DNA of 64,000 nt, taken from positions 62,001 through 126,000 of the forward strand of contig NZ_LZLS01000023.1 of assembly GCF_001673365.1 (NCBI RefSeq), given 5' to 3'. A program made the translations under genes and the position numbers. This stretch comes from Mycobacterium asiaticum. Its GTDB lineage: Bacteria; Actinomycetota; Actinomycetes; Mycobacteriales; Mycobacteriaceae. Under the pieces are notes generated by a model, which worked only from the letters and a program-made list of their open reading frames with translations, did no database searches and had not been told where the DNA came from. The first letter of the stretch is position 1, and every line of letters begins with the position of its first letter. Positions 26,518-34,926 of the stretch are shown piece after piece.

Positions 26518-27585
26518 CTAAAGATCAACGATGGTGCCGGCCGCCGGGTCGAGGTTGCCGTCGAGTAACTCAAGATATGCCCGCTGGATCTGATCCTCGC
26601 TTGAAATACGTTCCACGCGAAGCCAGTTCGATGCCCACTCGGCGAACGGTGTCCAAGCGTCGGCGACGTTCTGGTCGAGTCTTGCGGTGCCCCAATCAGC
26701 GCCGCGCTTCTTGATACGGTCTGGCGCGAAGAAGAAGACGGGCTTTGGGCCTGCGAGTTCACTGCTACCTTGCGCCATTCGGGTCCAGTGGGTCATGCCG
26801 ACCGCGGAGCTATGCGCCAGGCGCTCGCCGTAGTGGGTGTGGACATCGGTCCGGACCGCGCTGTCGCCGGAGATGTCGATGTACACGACTCGATCGCCCG
26901 GCAGTTCAGAGACGTTGTCGTACAGGACAACTGAGTCGTAGACGTCCAATCCCGCAACGAAGTCACGGTTTCCGCCCGAGGTGAGGCCCACTACCTCGAT
27001 GCCCTCCCGCTTGGCGAGCAGGTAGGCCGCGATGATCGCCGTTTTCGACGAGGCGCTGGAGATCACGATGGTGTCCGCGCCGAAGAAGTTCTCGTCGGCC
27101 ACGAAGTCGTCGATGAGGAAGGACGTGAAGAACAGCGGGAAGAACAAGATGTGCTCGGCCTCGCGGTCGGCCGAGTAGACGGGATCGGTGGTGACGTCGC
27201 GGTAGCCCTGATAGGCCGATGGCAACGACACCCGGTGCGGGGCGGCGTCGATGAACCCTTTCTCGTTTATGCGATCGGGTACGACCAACAGATGACTGGC
27301 GCACGGCAGGTAACCGTAGACGCGCAGGCCTTGCGCCAGATCGGGGTGCCGCGATTCCTCCACGTGGGCGTAACCCCAGACGTTCAGCTTCCCCCAGTCC
27401 GGGTCGGACGCCGGGAAGAAATCCCAGTACTTCATCGCTTCGCCGAACACGGCGTAGGTGATGTTGTTCGACGTCAGTCCGAACGATTCGACGCGCAGCA
27501 GCGCCTGGCCGTCCGCCGGTGCGGGCGAATCACCGGATAGGAATCTGGTCTGGTGTAGATCTTTGCGGTTCAACTCGAAGTCCAT
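26518..27585 (-). CDS. DUF2855 family protein (MDR-like fold)
   Basis: The 355-aa product starts MDFELNRKDLHQTRF and continues with LLRVESFGLTSNNITYAVFG, the usual beginning of DUF2855 proteins, which resemble the catalytic half of medium-chain dehydrogenases. A nucleotide-fold segment (IVISSASSKTAIIAAYLLA) follows near residue 185. Activity is unknown. ATG 27585 is the natural start. It is divergent from the SRPBCC gene across 86 bp that contain a palindrome. Confidence 0.82.
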   Translation of the reverse strand: MDFELNRKDLHQTRFLSGDSPAPADGQALLRVESFGLTSNNITYAVFGEAMKYWDFFPASDPDWGKLNVWGYAHVEESRHPDLAQGLRVYGYLPCASHLLVVPDRINEKGFIDAAPHRVSLPSAYQGYRDVTTDPVYSADREAEHILFFPLFFTSFLIDDFVADENFFGADTIVISSASSKTAIIAAYLLAKREGIEVVGLTSGGNRDFVAGLDVYDSVVLYDNVSELPGDRVVYIDISGDSAVRTDVHTHYGERLAHSSAVGMTHWTRMAQGSSELAGPKPVFFFAPDRIKKRGADWGTARLDQNVADAWTPFAEWASNWLRVERISSEDQIQRAYLELLDGNLDPAAGTIVDL

Positions 27586-27655
27586 GTGCCGAAGCCTATG
27601 GGCGCCGCCGACGGTGTCCAACACCAAATAGGGCTGGAGACGAACCGGCCAATTG

Positions 27656-27673
27656 ATGTACCATCTGGTACAT
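27656..27673. promoter_or_regulatory. Perfect 18-bp palindrome at the SRPBCC start codon
   Basis: ATGTACCA-TC-TGGTACAT is a perfect inverted repeat whose last two bases are the start of the ATG at 27672. A TetR gene is the second gene of that unit, so this is a likely autoregulatory operator; bound repressor would block start of transcription or translation. Confidence 0.6.
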
Positions 27674-28118
27674 GATTACCGAGAGCAGTATCGAGATCGC
27701 CGCTCCGGCGTCTCTGGTCTGGGACGTGTTCACCGATGTCGAGTGCTGGCCCGAATGGACCGCATCGGTCACCGCGCTGGTCGCCCTCGACGGACCGGGC
27801 ATCGCGGTCGGCAAGCGCTTTGCGATCAAGCAACCCAAGCTGCCGAAGCTGGTGTGGGAGGTCACCGATCTCGTGCCCGGGGTGTCGTGGACCTGGGCGC
27901 AGTGTTCCCCGGGCGGGACGACGTCGGCGCTGCACGTCCTGACGCCGATCGACGACGGTCGGACGTTGGTGCGCCAGGAACTCGACCAGCGGGGCCCGGT
28001 GGGCGGGCTCGTCGGTCGACTGATGCGTCGCACCACCCGTCGCTACCTGGAGATGGAAGCCCAAGGCCTCAAGGCTCGCAGCGAGCAACTGCGGCACTCC
28101 CTTGGGCCGCACGCCTGA
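27672..28118 (+). CDS. SRPBCC-family protein
   Basis: The 148-aa product begins SSIEIAAPASLVWDVFTDVECWPEW, the standard opening of SRPBCC/START-like lipid-binding folds. It should form a hydrophobic cavity for a small lipophilic ligand; the function is not known. It overlaps the TetR gene downstream by 17 bp, suggesting a ligand-binding protein and its regulator in one unit. Confidence 0.88.
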   Translation: MITESSIEIAAPASLVWDVFTDVECWPEWTASVTALVALDGPGIAVGKRFAIKQPKLPKLVWEVTDLVPGVSWTWAQCSPGGTTSALHVLTPIDDGRTLVRQELDQRGPVGGLVGRLMRRTTRRYLEMEAQGLKARSEQLRHSLGPHA

Positions 28119-28656
28119 CGTCCAGCGCCGCCAGCAGCTACTCGATGCGCTGATCGACGAAGTCGCTGCCGGTGGTATCGGGAATCGTTCGTTGCGTGAC
28201 CTGGCCGCTGCCGTCGGCACCAGCCACCGAATGTTGTTGCACCACTTCGCATCCCGCGACGAGTTGTTGCTGACGATCGTGGCGGAGGTCGAGCGTCGTC
28301 AGATGGGGATCCTCTCCGACTTGCCTGCCGAGCCGGACGCCGGTTTCACCGCGATGTGGGCCAGCTTGTGCCGGCCTGAGTTGCGGCCCTTCGAGCGCCT
28401 GTTCTTCGAGTGCTACTCCCGTGGCGCCCAGGGCGAAGAGCCGTTCGCCCGGATGGTGCCAGGCGCGGTCGACGACTGGCTGGCAATGCTGGAACAGCGG
28501 GCAACCGAGATCAAGGCCGCGGGCGACCCGGCGCTGATGCGCCTGGGGCTGGCTGTCACGCGCGGGCTGCTGCTCGACCTGGTGGCCACCGACGACGACA
28601 CCGGTGTGACGTCGGCGGCGCGGGCATTTGCAGAGCTGCTACGGCCGCAGCGTTAA
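28102..28656 (+). CDS. TetR-family regulator
   Basis: The 184-aa product has the TetR helix-turn-helix near residues 30-52 (LAAAVGTSHRMLLHHF). A TTG start at 28102 inside the end of the SRPBCC gene is the most 5' start, and it keeps the first DNA-binding helix complete. A matching operator candidate is the palindrome at 27656. Confidence 0.9.
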   Translation: MGRTPDVQRRQQLLDALIDEVAAGGIGNRSLRDLAAAVGTSHRMLLHHFASRDELLLTIVAEVERRQMGILSDLPAEPDAGFTAMWASLCRPELRPFERLFFECYSRGAQGEEPFARMVPGAVDDWLAMLEQRATEIKAAGDPALMRLGLAVTRGLLLDLVATDDDTGVTSAARAFAELLRPQR

Positions 28657-28690
28657 CTGGCATAGGTGACGCCTTGGATCGGAGTGGGAA

Positions 28691-29527
28691 TTGACTGAAC
28701 TGCGCGCCGGAGTGATCGGCTTGGGAGAAATCGGTGGGGGCGTCGCGATAAGCATGGCGCGACGGGGGCGGGCTCCGAGCGTTTTCGACGTGCGCCCGGA
28801 TGCGGCAGCAAACCTCGAAGGCGTCCCAGCGCAGCTGGATTCGGTTGCCGCCGTTACCCAGGACTCTGACGTGGTACTGATCGCGGTGATCAACGCCGAG
28901 CAGGCACGCGATGTGCTGGCGGGGTCGGGGGGACTGCTGCAAGCGGCGCGGCCGGGATTGATCGTGGTGCTGCTTTCCACGGTTTCGATCACGGTGCTGC
29001 ACGAACTCGATGCGTTGTGTCGCGAAGCGGACGTCACGCTGCTGGATTGCGGTGTCACCAACGGCGACAAGGCGGCCGAGCATGGCATTGTGGCGATGAT
29101 CGGCGGGCCCGAAGAGCAGGTCGCGCAAGCGCGCCCGGTGCTCGACGATTTCGCCAAGGCCGTCGTGCACTGCGGACCGGTGGGATCGGGCATGACAACC
29201 AAGATCGCGCGCAACCTGATTCAGTACGGGTGCTGGGCGGTCGTGGACGAGGCGGCGAATCTGGCTGCCGCCAACGGTGTTTCGCTGCAGACGCTGCTTT
29301 CGGTTATGCGCGAAGCGGATTCAGACGGCAGGCAAACTTTGCGTCTGCTCGATGTACGCGCGGCGGGCATCACGGTGCCCTCCGATTACGCCGATCGCGT
29401 TGCAGCGCTGGCTGATAAGGATCTCGACGCCGCGGCCGAACTTGGCATGGTGTTGGGCGTGCCCACTCCGTTGGCACAGGCGACGAAGCCGACCATGCGT
29501 GACGTCTATACGGGTCACCGCGGCTGA
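28691..29527 (+). CDS. NAD(P)-dependent reductase, 3-hydroxyisobutyrate dehydrogenase-like
   Basis: The 278-aa product has GVIGLGEIGGGVAISMARRG at the N-terminus and the catalytic-Lys helix GSGMTTKIARNLIQYG near residue 168. It resembles the protein at 19600 in length and motif order. Starts with TTG 28691 behind a GGAG. It lies 34 bp after the TetR gene, so it may be the third gene of that unit. Confidence 0.87.
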   Translation: MTELRAGVIGLGEIGGGVAISMARRGRAPSVFDVRPDAAANLEGVPAQLDSVAAVTQDSDVVLIAVINAEQARDVLAGSGGLLQAARPGLIVVLLSTVSITVLHELDALCREADVTLLDCGVTNGDKAAEHGIVAMIGGPEEQVAQARPVLDDFAKAVVHCGPVGSGMTTKIARNLIQYGCWAVVDEAANLAAANGVSLQTLLSVMREADSDGRQTLRLLDVRAAGITVPSDYADRVAALADKDLDAAAELGMVLGVPTPLAQATKPTMRDVYTGHRG

Positions 29528-29552
29528 TAAGCGCAGGTGCGGGTCAGCGGGC

Positions 29553-30212
29553 TCACTTTCGATGCAGGAAGCCGTGCAGGCTCGCCTGTACCAGCTCGTC
29601 GACGATCGCGTCTCGCGACGGCGGCTTGTCTGCAAAGAAGGTCGATCGCAGGGCCACCATGCCGACAATCATCGCGACGGTGGAGTGTGCCGGTAGATCG
29701 GGCTGATCGGAGCGCAGTCCGCGTAATTGCATGCCTTCGGCACTGATTCGGCCGAGCACCGCGATCGCGCGCCGGATATCGGCGATGCCTGCGTCGGCGA
29801 TGTCCTGTTCGGTGAATGCCTCGGACGCCGCCAACGTCAGTAGCAGACCGCGATTTTCGACGAGCACGTCGTAGAGCTGCCCGACGAAAAGTCGGGCCAG
29901 TTCGTCTTCGTCGGTCTGTTCGGGCACAACTCCCTGCCAGGTGCGACCGAATTCGTCGACGAAGCTGGTGAACGGCACCACGAGTGCCTCGCGGAAAAGC
30001 CCGGCTTTGGAGCCGAAGTTGCGGAAGAGCAGATATTCGGTGACACCGGCGGCTTTCGCGATCTCCCGCGTGGTGGTACTGCGATAGTCCTTGCGGGCGA
30101 ACAACTCACGCGCGGCATCGAGCAGGAGCCTGCGGGGCTCGCCCCGAGGCCGGCGCACTGGCGCCGAGGATGAGGCCTGCTTCTTGGTAGAAGAGCGTTG
30201 AGGCACGACCAT
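29553..30212 (-). CDS. TetR-family regulator
   Basis: The 219-aa product has a basic Ser/Arg-rich N-terminus and the TetR DNA-binding motif at residues 50-72 (IAKAAGVTEYLLFRNF). It is divergent from the small peptide and AveC-like genes and is a likely regulator of them. The candidate site AATAG-N6-CTATT lies in the 76-bp gap. Confidence 0.92.
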   Translation of the reverse strand: MVVPQRSSTKKQASSSAPVRRPRGEPRRLLLDAARELFARKDYRSTTTREIAKAAGVTEYLLFRNFGSKAGLFREALVVPFTSFVDEFGRTWQGVVPEQTDEDELARLFVGQLYDVLVENRGLLLTLAASEAFTEQDIADAGIADIRRAIAVLGRISAEGMQLRGLRSDQPDLPAHSTVAMIVGMVALRSTFFADKPPSRDAIVDELVQASLHGFLHRK

Positions 30213-30243
30213 CTACGATAGTCGGCCTTGACCTCCGCTTTAG

Positions 30244-30259
30244 AATAGTGTCCGCTATT
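30244..30259. promoter_or_regulatory. AATAG-N6-CTATT inverted repeat
   Basis: A 5-bp inverted repeat with 6-bp spacer, AATAGTGTCCGCTATT, lies between the divergent TetR and AveC-like units, overlapping an AT-rich stretch that could be a -10 region. Candidate TetR operator. Confidence 0.45.
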
Positions 30260-30288
30260 AATATCGGTCGATGGCGAGGGGAGTTGTT

Positions 30289-30402
30289 GTGGGTGCAGTC
30301 ATCATGCTCGGCACCTTGTTCGGATTGATCGTGCTGGTGTTCGGCGTCGTCCTGTATCTCGACCCCGAAGCTCGCGGCGGCGCACCGGAAGACCGCGGCT
30401 GA
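30289..30402 (+). CDS. 37-aa single-pass membrane peptide
   Basis: A short frame starts with GTG 30289 after GAGGGGAG and gives a product of 37 aa: one hydrophobic helix (MLGTLFGLIVLVFGVVLY) and a charged tail ending GAPEDRG. An ATG six codons upstream (30271) is an alternative. Its stop TGA shares one base with the ATG of the AveC-like gene, so the two are translationally coupled. It may be a small subunit or assembly factor of that membrane enzyme. Confidence 0.6.
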   Translation: MGAVIMLGTLFGLIVLVFGVVLYLDPEARGGAPEDRG

Positions 30403-31187
30403 TGGGCAGCGGTCTGAGCCCGCTGCTGACGGGCGCGGTCATCTTCGGCTGGGGGAGCGGCATCGTCTTCGCGGCAGTCGGTGTGTACCTCAGCATCCGT
30501 CGCCGCCGCTTGCACCCGCTCATGCTGCTGTGCATCTCGGCAATCTCGTTCTCCTGGATCGAAGCGCCCTACGACTGGGCGATGTATGCGCAGTTCCCGC
30601 CTGAGCTGCCCCGGATGCCGTCGTGGTGGCCGTTGAACATGACCTGGGGCGGGCTGCCGTCGTCGGTACCGCTGGGGTACATCGGCTACTTCTCGATTCC
30701 GGCGGTTCTCGGTGCCGCGATCGGGCAACGGCTGAGCGCCCGGTTCGGCTGGCGCCGGCCGATCACGCTGCTCAGCGTCGGCCTGGTGGTGGGCTTCTGC
30801 TGGGCCTTCTTCTTCAACGCCTTCATCGGCGCTCGGCTGGGCGTCTTCTACTACGGCTACGTGATCCCCGGACTCGCCGTCTTCGAGGGCACCAAGCACC
30901 AGTACCCGGTGTATGACTCCCTGGCGATGGGCGTGCAGATGATGGTCTTCACCTACCTGCTCGGCCGCACTGATGCTCAGGGGCGCAATGTGATCGAGGC
31001 GTGGTCGGACAGGAAGGCGAAGAATGGCCTGCAGTCAGCACTGCTGTCCGTCGCCGCGGTAGTGATCATCGGGAACCTTATGTACGGCGCGGTCTTCGCG
31101 CCGCACCTCATCACGAAGTTGGGCGGTTGGGTGACGTCCGGTTCGACCGAGCAGTTGTTCCCCGGAGTGCCGAATCAACCAAAGTAG
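30402..31187 (+). CDS. AveC-like membrane protein (spirocyclase family)
   Basis: The 261-aa product has about six hydrophobic segments and the conserved block SFSWIEAPYDWAMYAQFPP near residue 48, then YVIPGLAVFEGTKHQYP. AveC of Streptomyces avermitilis catalyses spiroketal dehydration in avermectin synthesis; mycobacterial relatives have no known substrate. A second, longer AveC-like gene is at 47972. Both have a divergent TetR gene next to them. Confidence 0.82.
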   Translation: MGSGLSPLLTGAVIFGWGSGIVFAAVGVYLSIRRRRLHPLMLLCISAISFSWIEAPYDWAMYAQFPPELPRMPSWWPLNMTWGGLPSSVPLGYIGYFSIPAVLGAAIGQRLSARFGWRRPITLLSVGLVVGFCWAFFFNAFIGARLGVFYYGYVIPGLAVFEGTKHQYPVYDSLAMGVQMMVFTYLLGRTDAQGRNVIEAWSDRKAKNGLQSALLSVAAVVIIGNLMYGAVFAPHLITKLGGWVTSGSTEQLFPGVPNQPK

Positions 31188-31297
31188 CCTTCTTGCCACT
31201 CGCCAGGTCACTTCTTCGACACAATGTCGCAGCAGTCCTACCAGCCGGGATGACATAACGCGACCATTGAGTGCAGCCAACAGGGAGGCATGTTTCG

Positions 31298-31786
31298 ATG
31301 CGAGTAGTTGTCCTGGCCGCGTTAGTCGCCGCGCTGTGCGTGTTGAATCCGCTGCCAACACCGGCCCATGCCGACCCCACGTGTGGAGTCAACCTGAACG
31401 CCCCGGCCATTGAAACCGCGCTCACCTCGGTGCCGGCGCTGCCGCAGGGATCGGCATGGGATCACAATGTGCGCAGTTTCGACCCGAGCAGCAACTACAA
31501 CCCGTGCGCGACGCTGTCGACGGTCATCATCACCGTGGTCGGGGCCACCGGCAGTTCGCCGGACCTTGCGCTGATGTTCCACAAGGGCAGCTACGTGGGT
31601 GTCGCGACGTTGAAGGCATACGCGTTTACGACGGTGAATACGGCCAAGACGACAGATGACACCGTCGCCCTCGACTACAAGGACGGCAGGGATGTCTGTA
31701 CGGCATGCCCCGGACCGACCACCACCGTGCGCTATCAGTGGCAAAACGACCACGTTGCGATGTTGGACCCGGCGCCCGTCTGGTGA
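31298..31786 (+). CDS. Secreted LppP/LprE-family protein
   Basis: The 162-aa product has a Sec signal peptide ending AHA at about residue 25 and a mature domain with four Cys, including a DVCTACPG pair, that likely form disulphides. The repeated pattern (AWDHNVRSFDPSSNYNPC) is that of the mycobacterial LppP/LprE family. A lipobox Cys is not at the cleavage site, so it is probably secreted rather than lipid-anchored. GGGAGG lies nine bases before ATG 31298. Confidence 0.8.
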   Translation: MRVVVLAALVAALCVLNPLPTPAHADPTCGVNLNAPAIETALTSVPALPQGSAWDHNVRSFDPSSNYNPCATLSTVIITVVGATGSSPDLALMFHKGSYVGVATLKAYAFTTVNTAKTTDDTVALDYKDGRDVCTACPGPTTTVRYQWQNDHVAMLDPAPVW

Positions 31787-31903
31787 ATTGCTCCCGCTTA
31801 GCTCAGCGGCTTGGTTAATCGGTTCCTCACCGGACAAGATGTAGTGCGGAATACCCGCGCGAGCCGTCGACGGCGGCCGCACCCCAGCGTCGAGGTCGTC
31901 ACT

Positions 31904-32800
31904 ATGAATGCTCGCCACAAAATGCTCGCGAATCGTGCGATGCGTTGCAGCGCAGCGATTTTCGCTGTCCTGATGATCCTTGGAATGGTGGTCCAGGGCT
32001 CAGCGGCGGCCAACCCACTGCCCACGGCGCCGGCGTTGGCGGCCGACCCCGCGCTGCTGGCCCGCGATCTGGTCACCGATGAGCTGGCGCTGCGCGACCC
32101 ATCATCGTCGGAGGCCGTGCTGCAGGCCGCGGCGCTTCGCGAGCAGGCGGCCTACCGGGCAATCGGACGACACCCCGAGTGGGAACCGATCGTGCGACCG
32201 GTCATTCCGGCGTCGCTGGTCGGAATTTATGACCTCAACATCGACGCGCGTCACCACCTGGTAGCCCTCAACGGCGGAGACGTGAAATCGACGCTACCCG
32301 CGTGGCGGATCGAACAGCCCGCGCCGCTCAGCGAACTCGTCGGTTACTACCAGGCCGCGGAGGCGGCAAGCGGCGTCGGCTGGAACTACCTGGCCGCGAT
32401 CAACATGGTCGAAACGGACTTCGGTCGCATCTCCGGCACTAGCACCGCTGGTGCGCAAGGCCCCATGCAGTTTTTGCCCTCGACGTTCGCGCCCTATGGC
32501 CAGGGCGGCGACATTCACTCGCCGCGCGACAGCATCATGGCGGCCGGTCGCATGCTCGCGGCCAATGGCTTCGCCGGCAATCGCGACGGCGCCATCTACA
32601 GCTACAACCACTCAAGCCACTACGTCGCCGCGGTCAACGACTACGCCCGGGTGATTGCCGCCGATCCAGCCGCCTTCGCCGGCTACCACCGCTGGGATGT
32701 CTACTACCTGACCACGTCCGGAGACGTGCTCCTGCCGGTCGGGTATGCGGCATCCGAACGGATTCCCGTCGCCGACTACCTCGCCAGCCACCCGCAGTAA
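31904..32800 (+). CDS. Secreted lytic transglycosylase-like protein
   Basis: The 298-aa product has an N-terminal hydrophobic signal ending near AAAN at about residue 35. The later domain has the lysozyme-like motif NMVETDFGRI with the catalytic Glu near residue 170, followed by GAQGPMQFLPSTF and AIYSYNHSSHYV, as in MltB/SLT transglycosylases. It should cleave peptidoglycan glycan strands. ATG 31904 keeps the signal peptide terminal; the open frame extends upstream to TTG 31811. Confidence 0.9.
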   Translation: MNARHKMLANRAMRCSAAIFAVLMILGMVVQGSAAANPLPTAPALAADPALLARDLVTDELALRDPSSSEAVLQAAALREQAAYRAIGRHPEWEPIVRPVIPASLVGIYDLNIDARHHLVALNGGDVKSTLPAWRIEQPAPLSELVGYYQAAEAASGVGWNYLAAINMVETDFGRISGTSTAGAQGPMQFLPSTFAPYGQGGDIHSPRDSIMAAGRMLAANGFAGNRDGAIYSYNHSSHYVAAVNDYARVIAADPAAFAGYHRWDVYYLTTSGDVLLPVGYAASERIPVADYLASHPQ

Positions 32801-32806
32801 CCGTTC

Positions 32807-33031
32807 TCAGGTCATACAGACGTTGGAGAACAGCAGGACCGGCCACGAGACGATCGAGCCGAGATACGACACGACCATGTCGGCGCCCTGCATCTGCTGC
32901 AAGTGGTCGGTGTGGGTCGACGACCAGATAACTCCCACAATGAAATACGGGACACCGAGAATGATCGCCACGCCCAGCAGTTCGGCGACGGTCAGTTTGT
33001 AGTCGAGCAAGTTGCGAAGTTTGGTCAGCAT
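32807..33031 (-). CDS. Small membrane protein, homologue of the protein at 34122
   Basis: The 74-aa product starts MLTKLRNLLDYKLTVAELLG and has two hydrophobic segments. By eye it aligns along its length with the 83-aa protein at 34122-34373: both have L-R-x-L-L, a PY-x-x-G-x-x-W segment and an end with WP-x-x-L and a late Cys. Start ATG 33031 is chosen from this alignment and from the GGGGG upstream; ATG 33043 is an alternative. Function unknown. Confidence 0.7.
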   Translation of the reverse strand: MLTKLRNLLDYKLTVAELLGVAIILGVPYFIVGVIWSSTHTDHLQQMQGADMVVSYLGSIVSWPVLLFSNVCMT

Positions 33032-33206
33032 CTCTGCCCCCATGGTAAGTGACCGCAAGTGCGTCCCGGTCTGCGACGAAACCATAGTATGTTAATGCTG
33101 ATTCCTTGAGGCAGTTGCCTGGCCAACTCAGCTATGAGAGTCTGGCTAGTAGCTGGTAGCCAGGTAGTTGAGGGTTATCGGCGCACCGATCGTAGGATGG
33201 TGGTTA

Positions 33207-34109
33207 ATGTCTGTTTCGCACGGCCGAGACGTTGGACACCAACCACTGTCTATCGACGACACACGTATTCGCGCTACCCGGCAGACTGCCCGTTGGAGCG
33301 ATCGTCCGGTCGATATCCGCGAGGCGATGGACTTCTGGGCATTCGCGGCCGGAGCGGCGAATGTGATCATGCAACTCTCCCGGCCCGGGGTCGGCCACGG
33401 CGTCGTTGAATCGAAGGTGGATTCCGGCAATCTGCTCAAGCATCCGTGGAAACGGGCCCGCACCACGTTCCAATATCTGGCCGTCGCGGTGTTCGGCTCG
33501 CAGCAGGACCGCGACGCGTTCCGGGAGGCGGTGGATGGCGCACATCGGCACGTCAAGTCCACCGCCGAGAGCCCGGTTCGTTACAACGCCTTCGATCTCG
33601 ACCTGCAGATGTGGGTGGCCGCCTGTCTGTTCGTCGGCTTGGAAGACACCTATCAACTGCTGCGCGGGCCGATGAACGACGAGCAGGCCGAACAGTTCTA
33701 CCGTTCGGCGTGGCCGCTGGGCACCACCTTGCAGGTGCGGGAAGACCAATGGCCGCCGACCCGAAAAGCGTTCGACGACTATTGGATTGACGCATGTGAG
33801 CACGTGCGGATCGACGAAGTGGTGGGCGGGTATCTGCACAACCTGATCGATCTTCAGATGATCAATCCGGTACTGAGACTGCCGTTTCACCGATTGCTGA
33901 AGTTCTTGACCGCCGGCTTTCTGGCACCCGTCTTCCGCGAAGCACTCGGGGTGTCCTGGAGTGATGCCAAGCAACGACGATTCGAATGGCTTTTCCTGCT
34001 AGTAGCATTCGCCAATCGCTTTCTGCCGCCGTTCATCCGCCAGGGCGGCAGTCATCTTTTGTTGGCCGACGTGCGTCGCCGGGTACGACGGCGGCGACCG
34101 CTGATCTGA
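33207..34109 (+). CDS. MpaB-like oxygenase family protein (DUF2236)
   Basis: The 300-aa product has the DUF2236 pattern: DFWAFAAGAANVIMQLSRPGVG with a following E-S-x-V, then RTTFQYLAVAVFGS, a His pair in DGAHRHVKS and DLQMWVAACLFVG. Relatives include MpaB and rubber-cleaving Lcp, which bind heme through His; heme binding here is inferred only. ATG 33207 is used. It is followed by a small membrane protein gene 12 bp downstream, and a homologue of that small protein lies upstream on the other strand. Confidence 0.85.
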   Translation: MSVSHGRDVGHQPLSIDDTRIRATRQTARWSDRPVDIREAMDFWAFAAGAANVIMQLSRPGVGHGVVESKVDSGNLLKHPWKRARTTFQYLAVAVFGSQQDRDAFREAVDGAHRHVKSTAESPVRYNAFDLDLQMWVAACLFVGLEDTYQLLRGPMNDEQAEQFYRSAWPLGTTLQVREDQWPPTRKAFDDYWIDACEHVRIDEVVGGYLHNLIDLQMINPVLRLPFHRLLKFLTAGFLAPVFREALGVSWSDAKQRRFEWLFLLVAFANRFLPPFIRQGGSHLLLADVRRRVRRRRPLI

Positions 34110-34121
34110 GAGATTGCTGCG

Positions 34122-34373
34122 ATGGACCGGCTCCGGCGACTGCTCAATCGCCAGGTCAGCATCTCCGCTCTGGTCGAAGTGGCGTTCTGGCTGGCGATTC
34201 CGTATCTATGCATCGGTCTGGTGTGGGCGACCGTGCACGAGAACCAGGTTGAGCGGATCGAGGCACGACTGATGAAGGTGATGCCGGCAGGTGCCGACAT
34301 TGCGGCGTTCGGCGTGACGGCGCTGTTGTGGCCGGCGTCGCTGCAGATCGCCGATGCGTGCCCGGCAGCCTAG
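34122..34373 (+). CDS. Small membrane protein next to the MpaB-like gene
   Basis: The 83-aa product starts MDRLRRLLNRQVSISALVEV and has two hydrophobic segments around a hydrophilic middle (HENQVERIEARLMK). It resembles the 74-aa protein at 32807. It is 12 bp after the MpaB-like gene and probably co-transcribed, so it may help place that protein at the membrane. Confidence 0.75.
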   Translation: MDRLRRLLNRQVSISALVEVAFWLAIPYLCIGLVWATVHENQVERIEARLMKVMPAGADIAAFGVTALLWPASLQIADACPAA

Positions 34374-34388
34374 CCGCGCCCGCTTTGA

Positions 34389-34450
34389 CCGCGAGCCGAA
34401 CCCGGCTGCGGTTTTGGGGTGTCGTTTTAGCTGTGTGGTTCGGCTCGTGG
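34389..34450. terminator. Long inverted repeat between convergent genes
   Basis: CGAGCCGAACC (34392-34402) pairs with GGTTCGGCTCG (34437-34447), and the stem extends three more pairs outward with one G-U. The loop is 34 nt. It lies between the convergent small membrane protein and HxlR genes and could end transcription from both sides. Confidence 0.5.
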
Positions 34451-34466
34451 GGGGCGCGGCCGGCCG

Positions 34467-34925
34467 TCAGCGCGAAAAGCCCGGCCCCGCTTCGGGAGTC
34501 ACGTTTCGCGCGGTGATCTCCTCGCCGCAGTGGGCACAGATCAGGTTGGGTTCGGCGACCTCGCCGCAAGTGTGGCGCAACACGATTGGCGGACCGCCCG
34601 GATGCGGTAAGTGCGTGTCACCCCAGCGCATCAAAACGACTATCGCACCGAACAATTCGTGTCCGGCTTCGGTGAGCCGGTACTCGTGGCGCTCGGGATC
34701 CTGCGAATAAGGCACCCGCTCAAGAAGTCCCATTTCCACAAGCATCCTCAGCCGGGACGACAGCGTCGGCCGGGGAATGCTGAGGTTGCGGGCCAGCTGC
34801 CCGAAACGCTGCACACCAAAGAAGGCTTCGCGCAAGATGAGCAGCGTCCACCGTTCGCCGACCAGTTCGAGCGCCCGGCCCACGGACTCACCTTCGAAGC
34901 GGTGGGACAGATCGTTAGCCGACAT
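34467..34925 (-). CDS. HxlR-family transcriptional regulator
   Basis: The 152-aa product has the HxlR winged helix: GERWTLLILREAFFG near residue 23, IPRPTLSSRLRMLVEMGLL near 50 and YRLTEAGHELF in the wing. The C-terminal 45 residues add CGE..C..CGEE, a possible zinc-binding extension. It is divergent from the acyl-CoA-dehydrogenase-like gene, with inverted repeats between them, and is a likely regulator of it. Confidence 0.92.
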   Translation of the reverse strand: MSANDLSHRFEGESVGRALELVGERWTLLILREAFFGVQRFGQLARNLSIPRPTLSSRLRMLVEMGLLERVPYSQDPERHEYRLTEAGHELFGAIVVLMRWGDTHLPHPGGPPIVLRHTCGEVAEPNLICAHCGEEITARNVTPEAGPGFSR

Positions 34926-34926
34926 A

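Noticed and set aside
31795..31870. tRNA-like start (CTTAGCTCAGCGGCTTGG) before the transglycosylase gene
   Set aside because: The D-arm-like string is not followed by a proper anticodon stem or a GGTTCRANTCC T-loop, and the ends do not pair.
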